Shown piece by piece: positions 31,765-40,477 of a DNA stretch of 46,135 nt. The first letter of the stretch is position 1. Each line of letters opens with the position of its first letter. Origin of the DNA: Microcaldota archaeon (lineage in GTDB: Archaea; Micrarchaeota; Micrarchaeia; Burarchaeales; Fermentimicrarchaeaceae); NCBI GenBank assembly GCA_026396455.1, contig JAPLWT010000031.1:1-46135 (forward strand), given 5' to 3'. The notes below the pieces were generated by a model. That model was not told the DNA's origin. It saw only the letters and a program-made list of their open reading frames with translations, and searched no databases. A program made the position numbers and the translations under genes.

Positions 31765-34706
31765 TAAACCGTTGTCTCATATATACGCTAGTAGTCCTGC
31801 TTTTTCTCACTGGCTGCTGCGGATTGAGCTACAAGAATCTGGAGGACTTGGTCTCTTCTAATCAGACCAGCGGAGTTGGAAACCTGCTCCCAACGCAGCC
31901 GGAATGGACGTATATTGTCTACATGGATGGAAACAACAACATAGAACAGGATGCAATTTCGGATTTTCTTGAGATGGAGCGAGGAGGCGGCTCCACCAAC
32001 AATGTTAATGTTGTGGTCCAGATGGCCCGCGGGGGGTACTACGCAGGTGAAGGAGGGTGGACCGGTGCGAGGAGGTTTCTTGTGGGAGCGGGTAACGGGC
32101 AGAATATGACCTCCCCGATACTGGAAGACATTGGAAATCCGGACATGGGGAGCCCTGACACGCTTTACAACTTTGTTTCTTGGGCTGTTGACAGGTACCC
32201 TGCAAAGAAATATGCAGTAGTTATCTGGAATCACGGAGGTGGATGGACCGGAATGCTGCAGGATGATGTCCATAACACAAGCATGAGCCTTGGAGAGATG
32301 CGCCAGGCTTTTACTAACATAAACCAGAAGCTCGGGAGAAAGATGGATGTGATTGTTTTTGACATGTGCCTCATGGGTCAGTATGACGTGATGCTTGATA
32401 CCTATCAGTATGCGGATTATATGGTTGCGTCAGAGGAGAGCGTTCCAGGCTACAGCTACGATTATACAACGGTGATTGGGGGTCTTACTTCAAAACCTGC
32501 AATGAGTCCGCGCGACCTTGCAGCCATGGAGGTTGAGAAATTCAGGGAATTCTATCAGGACAAGGAGTACGCCACAACAATGAGCGCTTATGACCTTTCT
32601 AAATTTCCGCAGCTCAAGCAGGCTTTTGATGCTTTTGCAGAGGCACTCACAGCCCATGTGAAGAACGGAGGATGGAAAGATGTTGCGGAGATGCACCAGT
32701 ATGCAGACCACTACCCCCTAGGAAGCGATGAAGAAAGGATATTTTCCTTCGGCGACCTTTATGATTTTGCGTCAAACGGCATTGCATACTCGTTCAATGA
32801 TAGCGATCTGGGGGATACGGCAATGGCGTTGCAGACTGCGATAAACAGCACGGTGATTGCAGACTACAACCACCCGAAGCATGCACGCTCATACGGTGTT
32901 TCATACTACTTCCAGCCTGCGAAATGGATTTATTCAAAGATAAATGCGGATAGCTACCCACAAACAACCGCTTACAACCAGCAGGCATGGAGAGATTTTC
33001 TCGCGGCGTATTACGCCAAGGAGAACATGAACTCAACGAAGCCGGTCATATCGAATTTTGAAGTCTCCCCAGTTGCTTCGCTTGTAAGACCGATCAGATT
33101 TTCCTACAGCATGTTTGGCTCCAACATTGTGAAGAACCAGTGGCTCCAGTTCTATTACGAGAACGGGGAATGGAAGCTTGCGCGCATCATAAGCCAGAGG
33201 GCTGTCACTACACTCGCAAACGGAAAAACGGTTTATGGGATTTCTGACGGGGCAAGCGAGGGGGTTGGGAGAAGCTCAACTGTCGAGATGCGCCTGACTG
33301 ACGGGACAAGGAGCGACAGGGTAACGGTCGACAAGAGATGGCCCGCAGAGGACTTTTTTGTGGTGGGAGGCGTTTACCAGCGGGGAAACGAGAAGGCGGA
33401 CGCGCAACTGTACTTCTACGAGTCAAATGGAAGCATTGCAAATGTCCAGATAACCGTGCAGGGACCGGATGGGCAGCCCGTGGTTGGTTACCTGCCCTCC
33501 CTGGAGGACGGGGACGTTTTCACTCCGTATATCTACAAACTCGCCCAGACAGGGCTTGTTCAGGCGGAGAGCCAGCCGCTTACTTATAACACAGGCGCGG
33601 GCTTTGAGCTGGAGTGGCACCTGCTCGAGCCAGGAACTTACATGGTTGCCGACATGCTCACCGACCTAGTAAACCAGAACAGTTACGTTGTCGGAACGTT
33701 GAAAGTTGGGCAGCAGCCAACCCTAACACCTCTCACGCAAGATGATTTGAACAGGAACTGGGAATGCGGCCAGATAGAAGAGGGAATCACCGTGCAATAT
33801 AGGGCAGATTTCAACTTCTCCGGAGGGAAATGCGTAATGAGCGACGGGCTTGGAGTCTCTGAGTGCGAGCTTACCTATTCAGATAAGGCAATACCGCACA
33901 TGCACGTTTACATGAAGGATAGGTTCGAAACCCTGCATTTCATAGCTTCAAGAGTGAATGACAACGCGATGTGGCTGTTTGAGCTTGCGGGAACAGACCC
34001 GATCTACTGCATAACTTCCGGGAGCACCCCTCCTTCAATCTCGGTTTACAAGAATCTTTATGCAAGCGTTGGCGATAACGGGGAGGATTTGGATGAGAGA
34101 CAGGTTGACTCCGAAGGGATGAGAGGCAGCTGGGAAAGCCCTGCCAACCAAATGGCATTGACGTTCAATGATGACGGAACATTCAGGTGGACCATCAGCA
34201 CGCATGCAATAAACGGAAGGTATTCTGTGAACAAGACGTATATAGCTCTCAACGCAGTTTCTCCCTCGCCAGAGTACTCAACAACTTTCTACTACCTAAG
34301 GGGGAAGCATAAGCTCGTTCTATATGATAACTCAAACAAGGCGATAGTCTTCAACAGGCCTGGCGAGACGATTCCAGAAGCATCAAACGCGCCTGCCCCG
34401 GCGGTTGCGCCCGGAACGGCACCGAGCCAGCCTCAGCAGCAACCAGTCCAGCCTCAGGCTCCCCCGAACCAGCTCGTGGGGCAGTGGTACAATCCGTATA
34501 CGCAAACTCTCCTGACGCTTGGTGCAGATGGCTATTACACCTTGCTTGATGGTCCAAATTACTATTACGGGATGTATACGGTTCAGGGAAATATATTAAC
34601 GCTGAGCTATGCTGGGATGACTTTCCAGTACTATTACCAGCTGAGCGGCAATACTTTGACTCTGCAGGGGCAGGGAATAACAATAGCACTAACGAAAACT
34701 GCCTAG
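31761..34706 (+). CDS. clostripain (peptidase C11)-like surface lipoprotein
   Basis: A lipobox FLTGC (Cys19) predicts lipid anchoring. Residues 48-400 match the clostripain fold, a caspase-like cysteine peptidase: catalytic His158 in WNHGGGW and Cys203 in FDMCLMG, preceded by the YIVYMDGNNN strand. Middle domains (about 400-650) are beta-rich. Near residues 790-860 and 900-981 lie two lipocalin-like beta repeats (GSWESPANQ, VGQWYNPYTQ) joined by a Pro/Ala/Gln linker. 981 aa. It probably cleaves after basic residues outside the cell, judging from the family only. Confidence 0.85.
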   Translation: MINRCLIYTLVVLLFLTGCCGLSYKNLEDLVSSNQTSGVGNLLPTQPEWTYIVYMDGNNNIEQDAISDFLEMERGGGSTNNVNVVVQMARGGYYAGEGGWTGARRFLVGAGNGQNMTSPILEDIGNPDMGSPDTLYNFVSWAVDRYPAKKYAVVIWNHGGGWTGMLQDDVHNTSMSLGEMRQAFTNINQKLGRKMDVIVFDMCLMGQYDVMLDTYQYADYMVASEESVPGYSYDYTTVIGGLTSKPAMSPRDLAAMEVEKFREFYQDKEYATTMSAYDLSKFPQLKQAFDAFAEALTAHVKNGGWKDVAEMHQYADHYPLGSDEERIFSFGDLYDFASNGIAYSFNDSDLGDTAMALQTAINSTVIADYNHPKHARSYGVSYYFQPAKWIYSKINADSYPQTTAYNQQAWRDFLAAYYAKENMNSTKPVISNFEVSPVASLVRPIRFSYSMFGSNIVKNQWLQFYYENGEWKLARIISQRAVTTLANGKTVYGISDGASEGVGRSSTVEMRLTDGTRSDRVTVDKRWPAEDFFVVGGVYQRGNEKADAQLYFYESNGSIANVQITVQGPDGQPVVGYLPSLEDGDVFTPYIYKLAQTGLVQAESQPLTYNTGAGFELEWHLLEPGTYMVADMLTDLVNQNSYVVGTLKVGQQPTLTPLTQDDLNRNWECGQIEEGITVQYRADFNFSGGKCVMSDGLGVSECELTYSDKAIPHMHVYMKDRFETLHFIASRVNDNAMWLFELAGTDPIYCITSGSTPPSISVYKNLYASVGDNGEDLDERQVDSEGMRGSWESPANQMALTFNDDGTFRWTISTHAINGRYSVNKTYIALNAVSPSPEYSTTFYYLRGKHKLVLYDNSNKAIVFNRPGETIPEASNAPAPAVAPGTAPSQPQQQPVQPQAPPNQLVGQWYNPYTQTLLTLGADGYYTLLDGPNYYYGMYTVQGNILTLSYAGMTFQYYYQLSGNTLTLQGQGITIALTKTA

Positions 34707-34765
34707 CGGGGAACAGTAGCTCAAAATCAATAAATATATCGCTTGCCTTATCCTAGGGTGGGTAG

Positions 34766-35707
34766 ATGAGATACAAATGGGTTGATGTATACCGGGGAAT
34801 AGCAGTGCTATTCATGGTAACACTGCACTTTTTCGTAGACATCTTCCCCGTGTCCCCGATTCCATTCCTCAACTACGAAGTAAGGGGCGTAATCTCGATT
34901 GGGGATATGGCAATTGCGCTCTTCCTTTTCATATCAGGAGTTTCCACCTACCTTTCCATCTCGCAAAGGAAGAAATCGGAGAGCGAAGATGATGCAGTAA
35001 AGCACGTGATACTGAGGTATGCAAAGATATTCGTAATAGGTCTCCTGCTTGATATCCTGCTCATATGCTTCGCAGAAAGAGTATGGTGGGTGCTTGAGAC
35101 AATAAGCCTGGCAGGCATCCTCTCATTGTTCTTCATTCCCAAATGCTTCTCTTGGAAGATGAAAGTATTCTCCATAGTCGTCATAGGGCTATGCTACTCC
35201 TACATCACCTCAATACCTGAGATCTACTCGATGGCTTTAGCATTCCCCAATGGCGGCATTCTCGGCTCAGTTCCCATGAGCGGAATTGTGCTGTTAGGGT
35301 ACATGAGTGGCGAGCTCATAATGAAGAAAAGGAGGCAGTCCCTTCCCGTCTTCATCAGGGCAGGGATACTCCTCCTGCTCGCAGGCTTTATGTTGAGCAG
35401 GTTCATCACTTACGACAGGTGGATAGGCAATCTCCCGTTCGTAATCCTCTCATCAGGCTTTTCCATCCTGCTGATGGTCGCGGTATACTGGCTCGTTGAG
35501 ATCAAGAGAATAACTTCGGCAATACTTTCGGACTTTGGGCAGTCCGCATTGCTGATGTTTGCGCTGAACTACCCAGTGCTTGCGCTTGCGGCGAATATGA
35601 ATCTAATGAACTCATTCAGCATAACAGAAGCAGCTTTAATAACACTTATTCTGGTCGCATTCCTCTACATTGCAGCAAGGCTGAGGCGTTCATTCACCAA
35701 ATCTTAG
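34766..35707 (+). CDS. multi-span acyltransferase-like membrane protein (DUF1624/HGSNAT type)
   Basis: A protein of about ten helices, 313 aa. The opening WVDVYRGIAVLFMVTLHFF is the signature of the DUF1624/heparan-N-acetyltransferase and YeiB-like group, in which the Asp/Arg pair and His lie at the first helix. Such proteins move acyl groups across the membrane to sugars; the acceptor here is unknown. TATA-like AAATATATC (34731-34739) precedes it by about 30 nt. The 3' end overlaps the convergent ferredoxin gene by 14 nt. Confidence 0.75.
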   Translation: MRYKWVDVYRGIAVLFMVTLHFFVDIFPVSPIPFLNYEVRGVISIGDMAIALFLFISGVSTYLSISQRKKSESEDDAVKHVILRYAKIFVIGLLLDILLICFAERVWWVLETISLAGILSLFFIPKCFSWKMKVFSIVVIGLCYSYITSIPEIYSMALAFPNGGILGSVPMSGIVLLGYMSGELIMKKRRQSLPVFIRAGILLLLAGFMLSRFITYDRWIGNLPFVILSSGFSILLMVAVYWLVEIKRITSAILSDFGQSALLMFALNYPVLALAANMNLMNSFSITEAALITLILVAFLYIAARLRRSFTKS

Positions 35708-36299
35708 GGTTCAGCTTCATCTCAAGCCACACCTTCAGAGTCTCCTTGGGCCTGATTCCCTCCAGCCTTCCAATCTCCTTCCCTTTCTTGAAAACTATGA
35801 GTGTTGGAGTCGAGGTTATAGAGTACTTCTTCCTGCTCTTTGGATTGTCCGCAACTTTTATGTAAGCAACCTTGAGTTCCTCCCCGTAGTCTTTTTCAAT
35901 ATTTTTCAGGAAAGGAGCAATAACTCCGCTGTGCGCACCCCAGAAGTTGACCAGAGTTGGTACCTTGGAGCCAATTTTCTTCTTGAAATTCGAATCATTG
36001 AGCGCTACCTTGCCCATCCTGCCGGGCTTGCTGCCGTATATCTTGGCTATGTGGGCATTCCTGTTGAACTTCGCCTTCTTTGATTTTCTTATAAAATCTC
36101 CAAGCTCATCATCATCTTTCGCAAGCTTCACTGCGAGGTACGGGCATGCCCTCACGCACAGCATGCATGCCGTGCATTTATCATTGTCAATCTCGACAGT
36201 GCCCTTCTTATCCTGGTAAATAGCATTCCTCGGGCATACGTTCATCAAATCGCATATCTGCTGCTTCTCGCAGATTCTGGGGTCTATAAATACCGGCAT
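35694..36299 (-). CDS. ferredoxin-thioredoxin fold fusion lacking the thioredoxin CxxC
   Basis: Residues 1-60 form a 2[4Fe-4S]-type ferredoxin region. The second motif is canonical (C42, C45, C48, C52), but the first has only three cysteines with odd spacing (C10, C16, C22). Residues 95-201 form a thioredoxin fold with the VNFW start and a cis-proline STPTLIVF loop. The active-site WCGPC is replaced by W120-G-A-H-S, so both redox cysteines are gone. It may be an electron-transfer scaffold rather than a disulphide enzyme. GGAG precedes the ATG; a TATATAAA lies near 36331-36338. Confidence 0.78.
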   Translation of the reverse strand: MPVFIDPRICEKQQICDLMNVCPRNAIYQDKKGTVEIDNDKCTACMLCVRACPYLAVKLAKDDDELGDFIRKSKKAKFNRNAHIAKIYGSKPGRMGKVALNDSNFKKKIGSKVPTLVNFWGAHSGVIAPFLKNIEKDYGEELKVAYIKVADNPKSRKKYSITSTPTLIVFKKGKEIGRLEGIRPKETLKVWLEMKLNPKIW

Positions 36300-36391
36300 A
36301 TCGACAACTCCTATGTCTTTTCACATTTGGTATATAAAATCTTTCCTGAATTATACATTTTTATACCCCACTGGAGAATTAATCATGTTCT

Positions 36392-37828
36392 ATGAAAAAC
36401 AAAAAGAGCAACTTCTCGGAGTGGTACACTGAGGTAATCCAGGAGGCAGAGCTAGCTGACATAAGATACAATGTGAAGGGATTCCTCGCCCACATGCCCT
36501 GGTCTGTCAGAACTATGAAGAATATGTACTGCATAGTCGAGAGAGAGCTTGAGAAGAAAGGGCACGAGCCTGCCTGGTTCCCGGCTCTTATTCCAGAATC
36601 ATATTTCAAGAAGGAGGCGGAGCATGCGGAGGGTTTCTCTGCAGACGTATTCTGGGTAACAGAAGGAGGAAGCGACAACACCAAATTCTCCGAGAGGCTT
36701 GCCCTCAGGCCGACTTCCGAGACTGCCATGTACTCAATGTTCTCCCTCTGGATACGGACATGGAGGGATCTGCCTTACAAGATATACCAGAGCTGCCAGG
36801 TTTGGAGGTTCGAAGGGAAGTCGACAAGGCCTTTCATAAGGGGAAGGGAGTTCTACTGGACAGAGGCCCATGACGTTTTTGAGACCAAGGAGGAGGCTGA
36901 GAAGCAGGTTGAGGAGGATAGGGACACTACCTGCAATGTCCTGAAGGAGTTCGCAATTCCATTCATATTCTTCAAGAGGCCGGAGCATGACAAGTTCAAG
37001 GGTGCTGTTAGCACCTATGCCGCCGACAGCATAATGCCTGACGGAAAGGTAATACAGTTACCATCAACGCATTTCCTGGGGCAGAACTTCTCAAAGGCAT
37101 TCAACATAAAGTTCGTTGACAAGAAGGGCGATGAGAAGCATGCATGGCAGACCTGCTACGGCCCTGCGGTATGGAGGATTTTCGGTGCTCTTGTGGCAAT
37201 TCACGGTGACGACAAAGGCTTGATTCTGCCGCCTTCCATCGCACCGCTCGTGGCCGTCATCATTCCCATATACTTCAAGGGTTCTGATCAAAAGGTAATG
37301 GAGAAAGCAAACTCAATAAAGAAGCTTCTTGAAAGCAGATGCATAAGCGCAAAGGTTGATGACAGGGCGGAGCACACCCCTGGCTGGAAATATAACTACT
37401 GGGAGCTCAAGGGGGTCCCGATAAGAATCGAGGTAGGGCCAAAGGATATTGAGAAGAATCAGCTCGTGCTTGTCAGGAGGGATACCGGGGAGAAGGCCGC
37501 CATAAAGGAGAGCGAGCTTGTTGAGAAGATAACCAAATTTTCAGAGGAAATCCAGAGCAACCTTGCAAAGAGGGCGGAGAAGTTCTTCAAGGAGCACATA
37601 TCAGAGGCGAATGACATGGCGCAGCTTAAGAAACTACTCGATGAGCAAGGAGGGCTGGTCAAGGTTGAGTGGTGCGGCTCCGAGGAATGCGCCGATAACA
37701 TAAAAGCCGATACAGTTGGAGGGGACATACGCGGAACCCCGCTTGGAAAAGAGGAGAAGCCAAAGGGGAAGTGCATCCGGTGCGGGAAGAAGGCGGAGCA
37801 GGTAGTATACGTGGGTAAAGCATATTAA
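36392..37828 (+). CDS. proS: prolyl-tRNA synthetase (archaeal/eukaryotic type)
   Basis: A class II synthetase that charges tRNA-Pro in the cytosol. Motif 2/3 elements and the Pro-specific LRPTSETAMY segment are clear. The anticodon-binding domain (about 285-400) and the C-terminal zinc-type domain with C-IRC-GKKA end the protein at Y478, as in archaeal ProS. TATA-like TTTTTATACC (36357-36366) is 27-30 nt before the ATG. tRNA-Gln starts 25 nt after the stop. Confidence 0.97.
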   Translation: MKNKKSNFSEWYTEVIQEAELADIRYNVKGFLAHMPWSVRTMKNMYCIVERELEKKGHEPAWFPALIPESYFKKEAEHAEGFSADVFWVTEGGSDNTKFSERLALRPTSETAMYSMFSLWIRTWRDLPYKIYQSCQVWRFEGKSTRPFIRGREFYWTEAHDVFETKEEAEKQVEEDRDTTCNVLKEFAIPFIFFKRPEHDKFKGAVSTYAADSIMPDGKVIQLPSTHFLGQNFSKAFNIKFVDKKGDEKHAWQTCYGPAVWRIFGALVAIHGDDKGLILPPSIAPLVAVIIPIYFKGSDQKVMEKANSIKKLLESRCISAKVDDRAEHTPGWKYNYWELKGVPIRIEVGPKDIEKNQLVLVRRDTGEKAAIKESELVEKITKFSEEIQSNLAKRAEKFFKEHISEANDMAQLKKLLDEQGGLVKVEWCGSEECADNIKADTVGGDIRGTPLGKEEKPKGKCIRCGKKAEQVVYVGKAY

Positions 37829-37853
37829 CCCTGAAATTCAAATTCTTAAAAGC

Positions 37854-37946
37854 AGCCCCGTCATCTAGTGGCCAAGAGGTTGATGAAACCTGGTAAGATG
37901 GTGGGCTTTGGACCCACCCACGTCGGTTCGAATCCGACCGGGGCTA
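37854..37946 (+). tRNA. tRNA-Gln (anticodon TTG) with 20-nt intron in the D-loop
   Basis: Acceptor AGCCCCG/CGGGGCT, discriminator A. The anticodon stem GTGGG/CCCAC encloses CTTTGGA. The T-arm is GTCGG-TTCGAAT-CCGAC. The D-loop is 20 nt too long. BHB: central GCCA (37871-37874) with TGGT (37891-37894), 5' bulge AGA, 3' bulge AAG, inner GGTT/AACC with loop GATGA. Removing 37877-37896 gives TCATCTAGTGGCCAAGGATG, the standard tRNA-Gln D-arm. Confidence 0.92.
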
Positions 37947-37972
37947 TACTTCCATCAAATGAGGCTAGCCAT

Positions 37973-38437
37973 ATGAAATACCTGCGGCTCACTGCTTCCG
38001 AAATCGAGGAGATGTGCGACAAGCTTGCCCGCATCATAAAGAGCGGATTCAAGCCGGATTGCATAGTCGGCATAGGAAGAGGAGGGCTGGTGCCGGCTGT
38101 TTACCTCAGCGACAGGCTAGGAGTAAAAAAGCTTTACGCATTCAAGATAGATTACTACACGGGTGATAAGCGGGGAAGAAAGCCGGTGGTAAGCCAAAAA
38201 CCGCCCCTTCAACTTATTCGCGGCAATGTACTTCTTGTTGACGATGTGGCGGATACAGGTGAGACTCTCATGCTGGCAAAAAAATTGTTGGAGAAACACG
38301 CCAAAAGCATCAGGATAGCAACGCTGCACTACAAGCCGCATTCAAAGCTGAAGCCTGATTTTTTCGTGCAGGAGACCAGAAGATGGATAGTGTACCCGTA
38401 TCAAAGCGTCGAGTTCAGAAAACTGGCAAGGGGATAA
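37973..38437 (+). CDS. type I phosphoribosyltransferase
   Basis: 154 aa with the PRPP-binding motif LLVDDVADTGETL (about residues 82-94) and IVGIGRGGLVPA near residue 35. These mark purine/xanthine-type phosphoribosyltransferases, which salvage nucleobases with PRPP. Which base is used is not clear. ATG 37973 is chosen because earlier in-frame starts lie inside tRNA-Gln; GAGG precedes it by 8 nt. It is probably cotranscribed with the tRNA, 26 nt upstream. Confidence 0.88.
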   Translation: MKYLRLTASEIEEMCDKLARIIKSGFKPDCIVGIGRGGLVPAVYLSDRLGVKKLYAFKIDYYTGDKRGRKPVVSQKPPLQLIRGNVLLVDDVADTGETLMLAKKLLEKHAKSIRIATLHYKPHSKLKPDFFVQETRRWIVYPYQSVEFRKLARG

Positions 38438-38477
38438 CCCCGCAAACAGATACTTAAACTGATGGCTTCATAATAAG

Positions 38478-38547
38478 TCCAGTGATGATACGAGGTATTG
38501 CTGATAGCCAAAAGCTAGATGACGATAAGAGGGTAAGCTGACTCCGT
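38478..38547 (+). ncRNA. box C/D sRNA with two guides for 23S rRNA
   Basis: All four boxes are present at ideal spacing: C GTGATGA (38482-38488), 12-nt guide, D' CTGA (38501-38504), 14-nt spacer, C' ATGACGA (38519-38525), 12-nt guide, D CTGA (38538-38541). Guide 1 (38491-38499) pairs with 23S AATACCTCG (25801-25809); N+5 gives A25804. Guide 2 (38526-38534) pairs with ACCCTCTTA (25783-25791); N+5 gives C25784. Both duplexes are 9 Watson-Crick pairs. A TATA-like CTTAAAC lies about 25 nt upstream. It lies free between genes. Confidence 0.92.
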
Positions 38548-38586
38548 AAAGAAACGTTAATAAATAGTTGCAGTTTAAACCTATCT

Positions 38587-39840
38587 ATGAAACTCAGAAT
38601 TGTAACTTTCATGCTGGCAGCTCTGCTCATCTTCGGCTGCGTTTCTTACACTCCACCGGCAGAGCAGCCAACGAACCAGACCAATGTAACACCAGTCACC
38701 GTGTTTTCATGCGCTGATATAAAGGATGCCGCAGATGGGGATAAGTGCTACTTCAATGACGCAATAACAAAGAACAACCTGACTTCCTGCTCCTTCATAT
38801 TCTCGACTCAGGTTAGGGACAACTGCAATCTCATATTCGCTATCAACCTGAATGATTCCTCATTATGCGGGAGAATAAATGTAGATAGCACTAGGGACGA
38901 CTGCTACCACACGCTAGCTCCCCGGGTCGGAATAGCGACATGCAACAAAATTGAGAGTGACTCCTTGAGGAGGCAGTGCCGCCTAGAGCTTGGCGATGAC
39001 ACAGTATACTGCGAGAACATGACAGCAGGCTATGATTCCAAGCTGTGCATGGCGAAGGCGAGGGGCAACTACTCCATCTGCCTTGAGCTGAATAATATAT
39101 CGCTTATAGACAACTGCTATATTGATTTCGCGAAGAACAATGGCAGCTATCAACTCTGCAACCTGCCATCCGACTCTAATCTGAGAGACGACTGCTTCAA
39201 ATACTTCGCCTTCCTTGAATCCAACTCGTCTCTCTGCGAAAAGATTTCGGTAGTTTATCAGAAGTATCTTTGCCTGACAAAGATAACCAACAACTATACT
39301 CTCTGCAACGAGCTTACGGATTACCTGCAAAGGGACTCCTGCCTTGAACTATTTGCAAGTGAGCACATGAACTACTCACTATGCTCGAACATAAGCACGC
39401 ACCTCTACCAAGATCGCTGCTATACCGATGTAGCATTCAAGAGCGGAAATGCGAATATATGCTCCTACATAACCTGCTATGAATGCATAACCGACAAGGA
39501 TAACTGCTACTACCAGGTTGCCAATGTAACTGCTGATGTTTCAATCTGCAGCAGGATAGCCGAACAATACAAGCGAGATAACTGCGTACTTGATGTCGCG
39601 AAATCCGCCCACAATCCAGCCGCATGCTCGAACATAGAAAACGCCTACAGGAAGTCTACGTGCTTCACCATAGTGATGTACAACCAGCCCTACGCGACAT
39701 CCGCATGCGATGGCATAACGCAGCAGACCTGGAAGGATGAGTGCTACAAGAATGCTGCAATAACAAACAAGAACTCCACTATATGCAACGGCGTAAGCGA
39801 CCCATTCTTAAAGAAGGATTGTATCAGAGACTCAGTCTGA
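38587..39840 (+). CDS. secreted cysteine-repeat lipoprotein, about 15 units
   Basis: A larger paralogue of the gene at 26925. A signal sequence with lipobox-like LIFGC (Cys18) and a short Pro/Thr/Asn linker precede about 15 tandem units of C-x(10-12)-C-x(12-14). Typical halves are C-x-x-I and R-D-x-C-Y, so a run of disulphide-clamped helical hairpins is likely. One unit near residue 300 has an extra CxxC. Many Asn-x-Ser/Thr sites imply heavy N-glycosylation. TATA-like TAATAAAT is 25 nt before the ATG. The 3' end overlaps the convergent rps2 by 9 nt. No named family recognised. Confidence 0.75.
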   Translation: MKLRIVTFMLAALLIFGCVSYTPPAEQPTNQTNVTPVTVFSCADIKDAADGDKCYFNDAITKNNLTSCSFIFSTQVRDNCNLIFAINLNDSSLCGRINVDSTRDDCYHTLAPRVGIATCNKIESDSLRRQCRLELGDDTVYCENMTAGYDSKLCMAKARGNYSICLELNNISLIDNCYIDFAKNNGSYQLCNLPSDSNLRDDCFKYFAFLESNSSLCEKISVVYQKYLCLTKITNNYTLCNELTDYLQRDSCLELFASEHMNYSLCSNISTHLYQDRCYTDVAFKSGNANICSYITCYECITDKDNCYYQVANVTADVSICSRIAEQYKRDNCVLDVAKSAHNPAACSNIENAYRKSTCFTIVMYNQPYATSACDGITQQTWKDECYKNAAITNKNSTICNGVSDPFLKKDCIRDSV

Positions 39841-40458
39841 GGGCTGCTGCTCTTCCCCCTCTTCTTTAAGTACTTCGAAGTCCTCAGGCTTCAGCTTGAA
39901 CTCCTCTCCCTCAGCAATTTCTCCCTTCGCCCTCTTGACTTCCCTTGCGAGAAGGTAGAAAATTAGTGCAAGCGACTTCCTTCCCTTATTGTTGCACGGA
40001 ATAATCCAATCCACAAACTTCGTAGAGTTGTCCGTATCACAAAGGGCAATTATCGGTATGCCCATGCGGTTTGCCTCCTTTATGGCCTGCCTCTCGTTCT
40101 TCGGGTCTGAGATGAAAAGAAGCTTTGGCTCTGAGAAATCCTCCCTTGCCGGATTAGTGAGTATGCCGGGAATGAATCTCCCATTAACAACCTTGCATCC
40201 GACAAGCTCGCAGAACTTTTTCGCAGAGCTGCTCGCATACAATCTCGATGCAACTATCAGAACTTCCTCTGGCTTGCAGCGGGAGATGAACCTAGCGGCA
40301 ACCCTTATCCTCTCATCAACCTTCTTCAGGTCCAGAACGTAGAGCCTGTCCTGCCTTGCCTTGTATATAAACTGGTTCATATCTGGCGTCTTTATCTTCG
40401 TACCGATATGTATACCAGCTTCAAGGTACTTTTCTTGCTGAATCAAAAATTCACTCAT
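39832..40458 (-). CDS. rps2: 30S ribosomal protein S2
   Basis: A small-subunit protein with the S2 pattern YLEAGIHIGTKIKTPDM near the start and PKLLFISDPKNERQAI-type and GIPIIALCDTDN segments that follow it in archaeal/eukaryotic S2 (SA family). 208 aa, with an acidic tail. Last gene of the leftward operon; it begins 19 nt after tRNA-Pro, so the tRNA is released from the same transcript. Confidence 0.96.
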   Translation of the reverse strand: MSEFLIQQEKYLEAGIHIGTKIKTPDMNQFIYKARQDRLYVLDLKKVDERIRVAARFISRCKPEEVLIVASRLYASSSAKKFCELVGCKVVNGRFIPGILTNPAREDFSEPKLLFISDPKNERQAIKEANRMGIPIIALCDTDNSTKFVDWIIPCNNKGRKSLALIFYLLAREVKRAKGEIAEGEEFKLKPEDFEVLKEEGEEQQPSD

Positions 40459-40477
40459 ATAATCCCCCTTAACAAAA

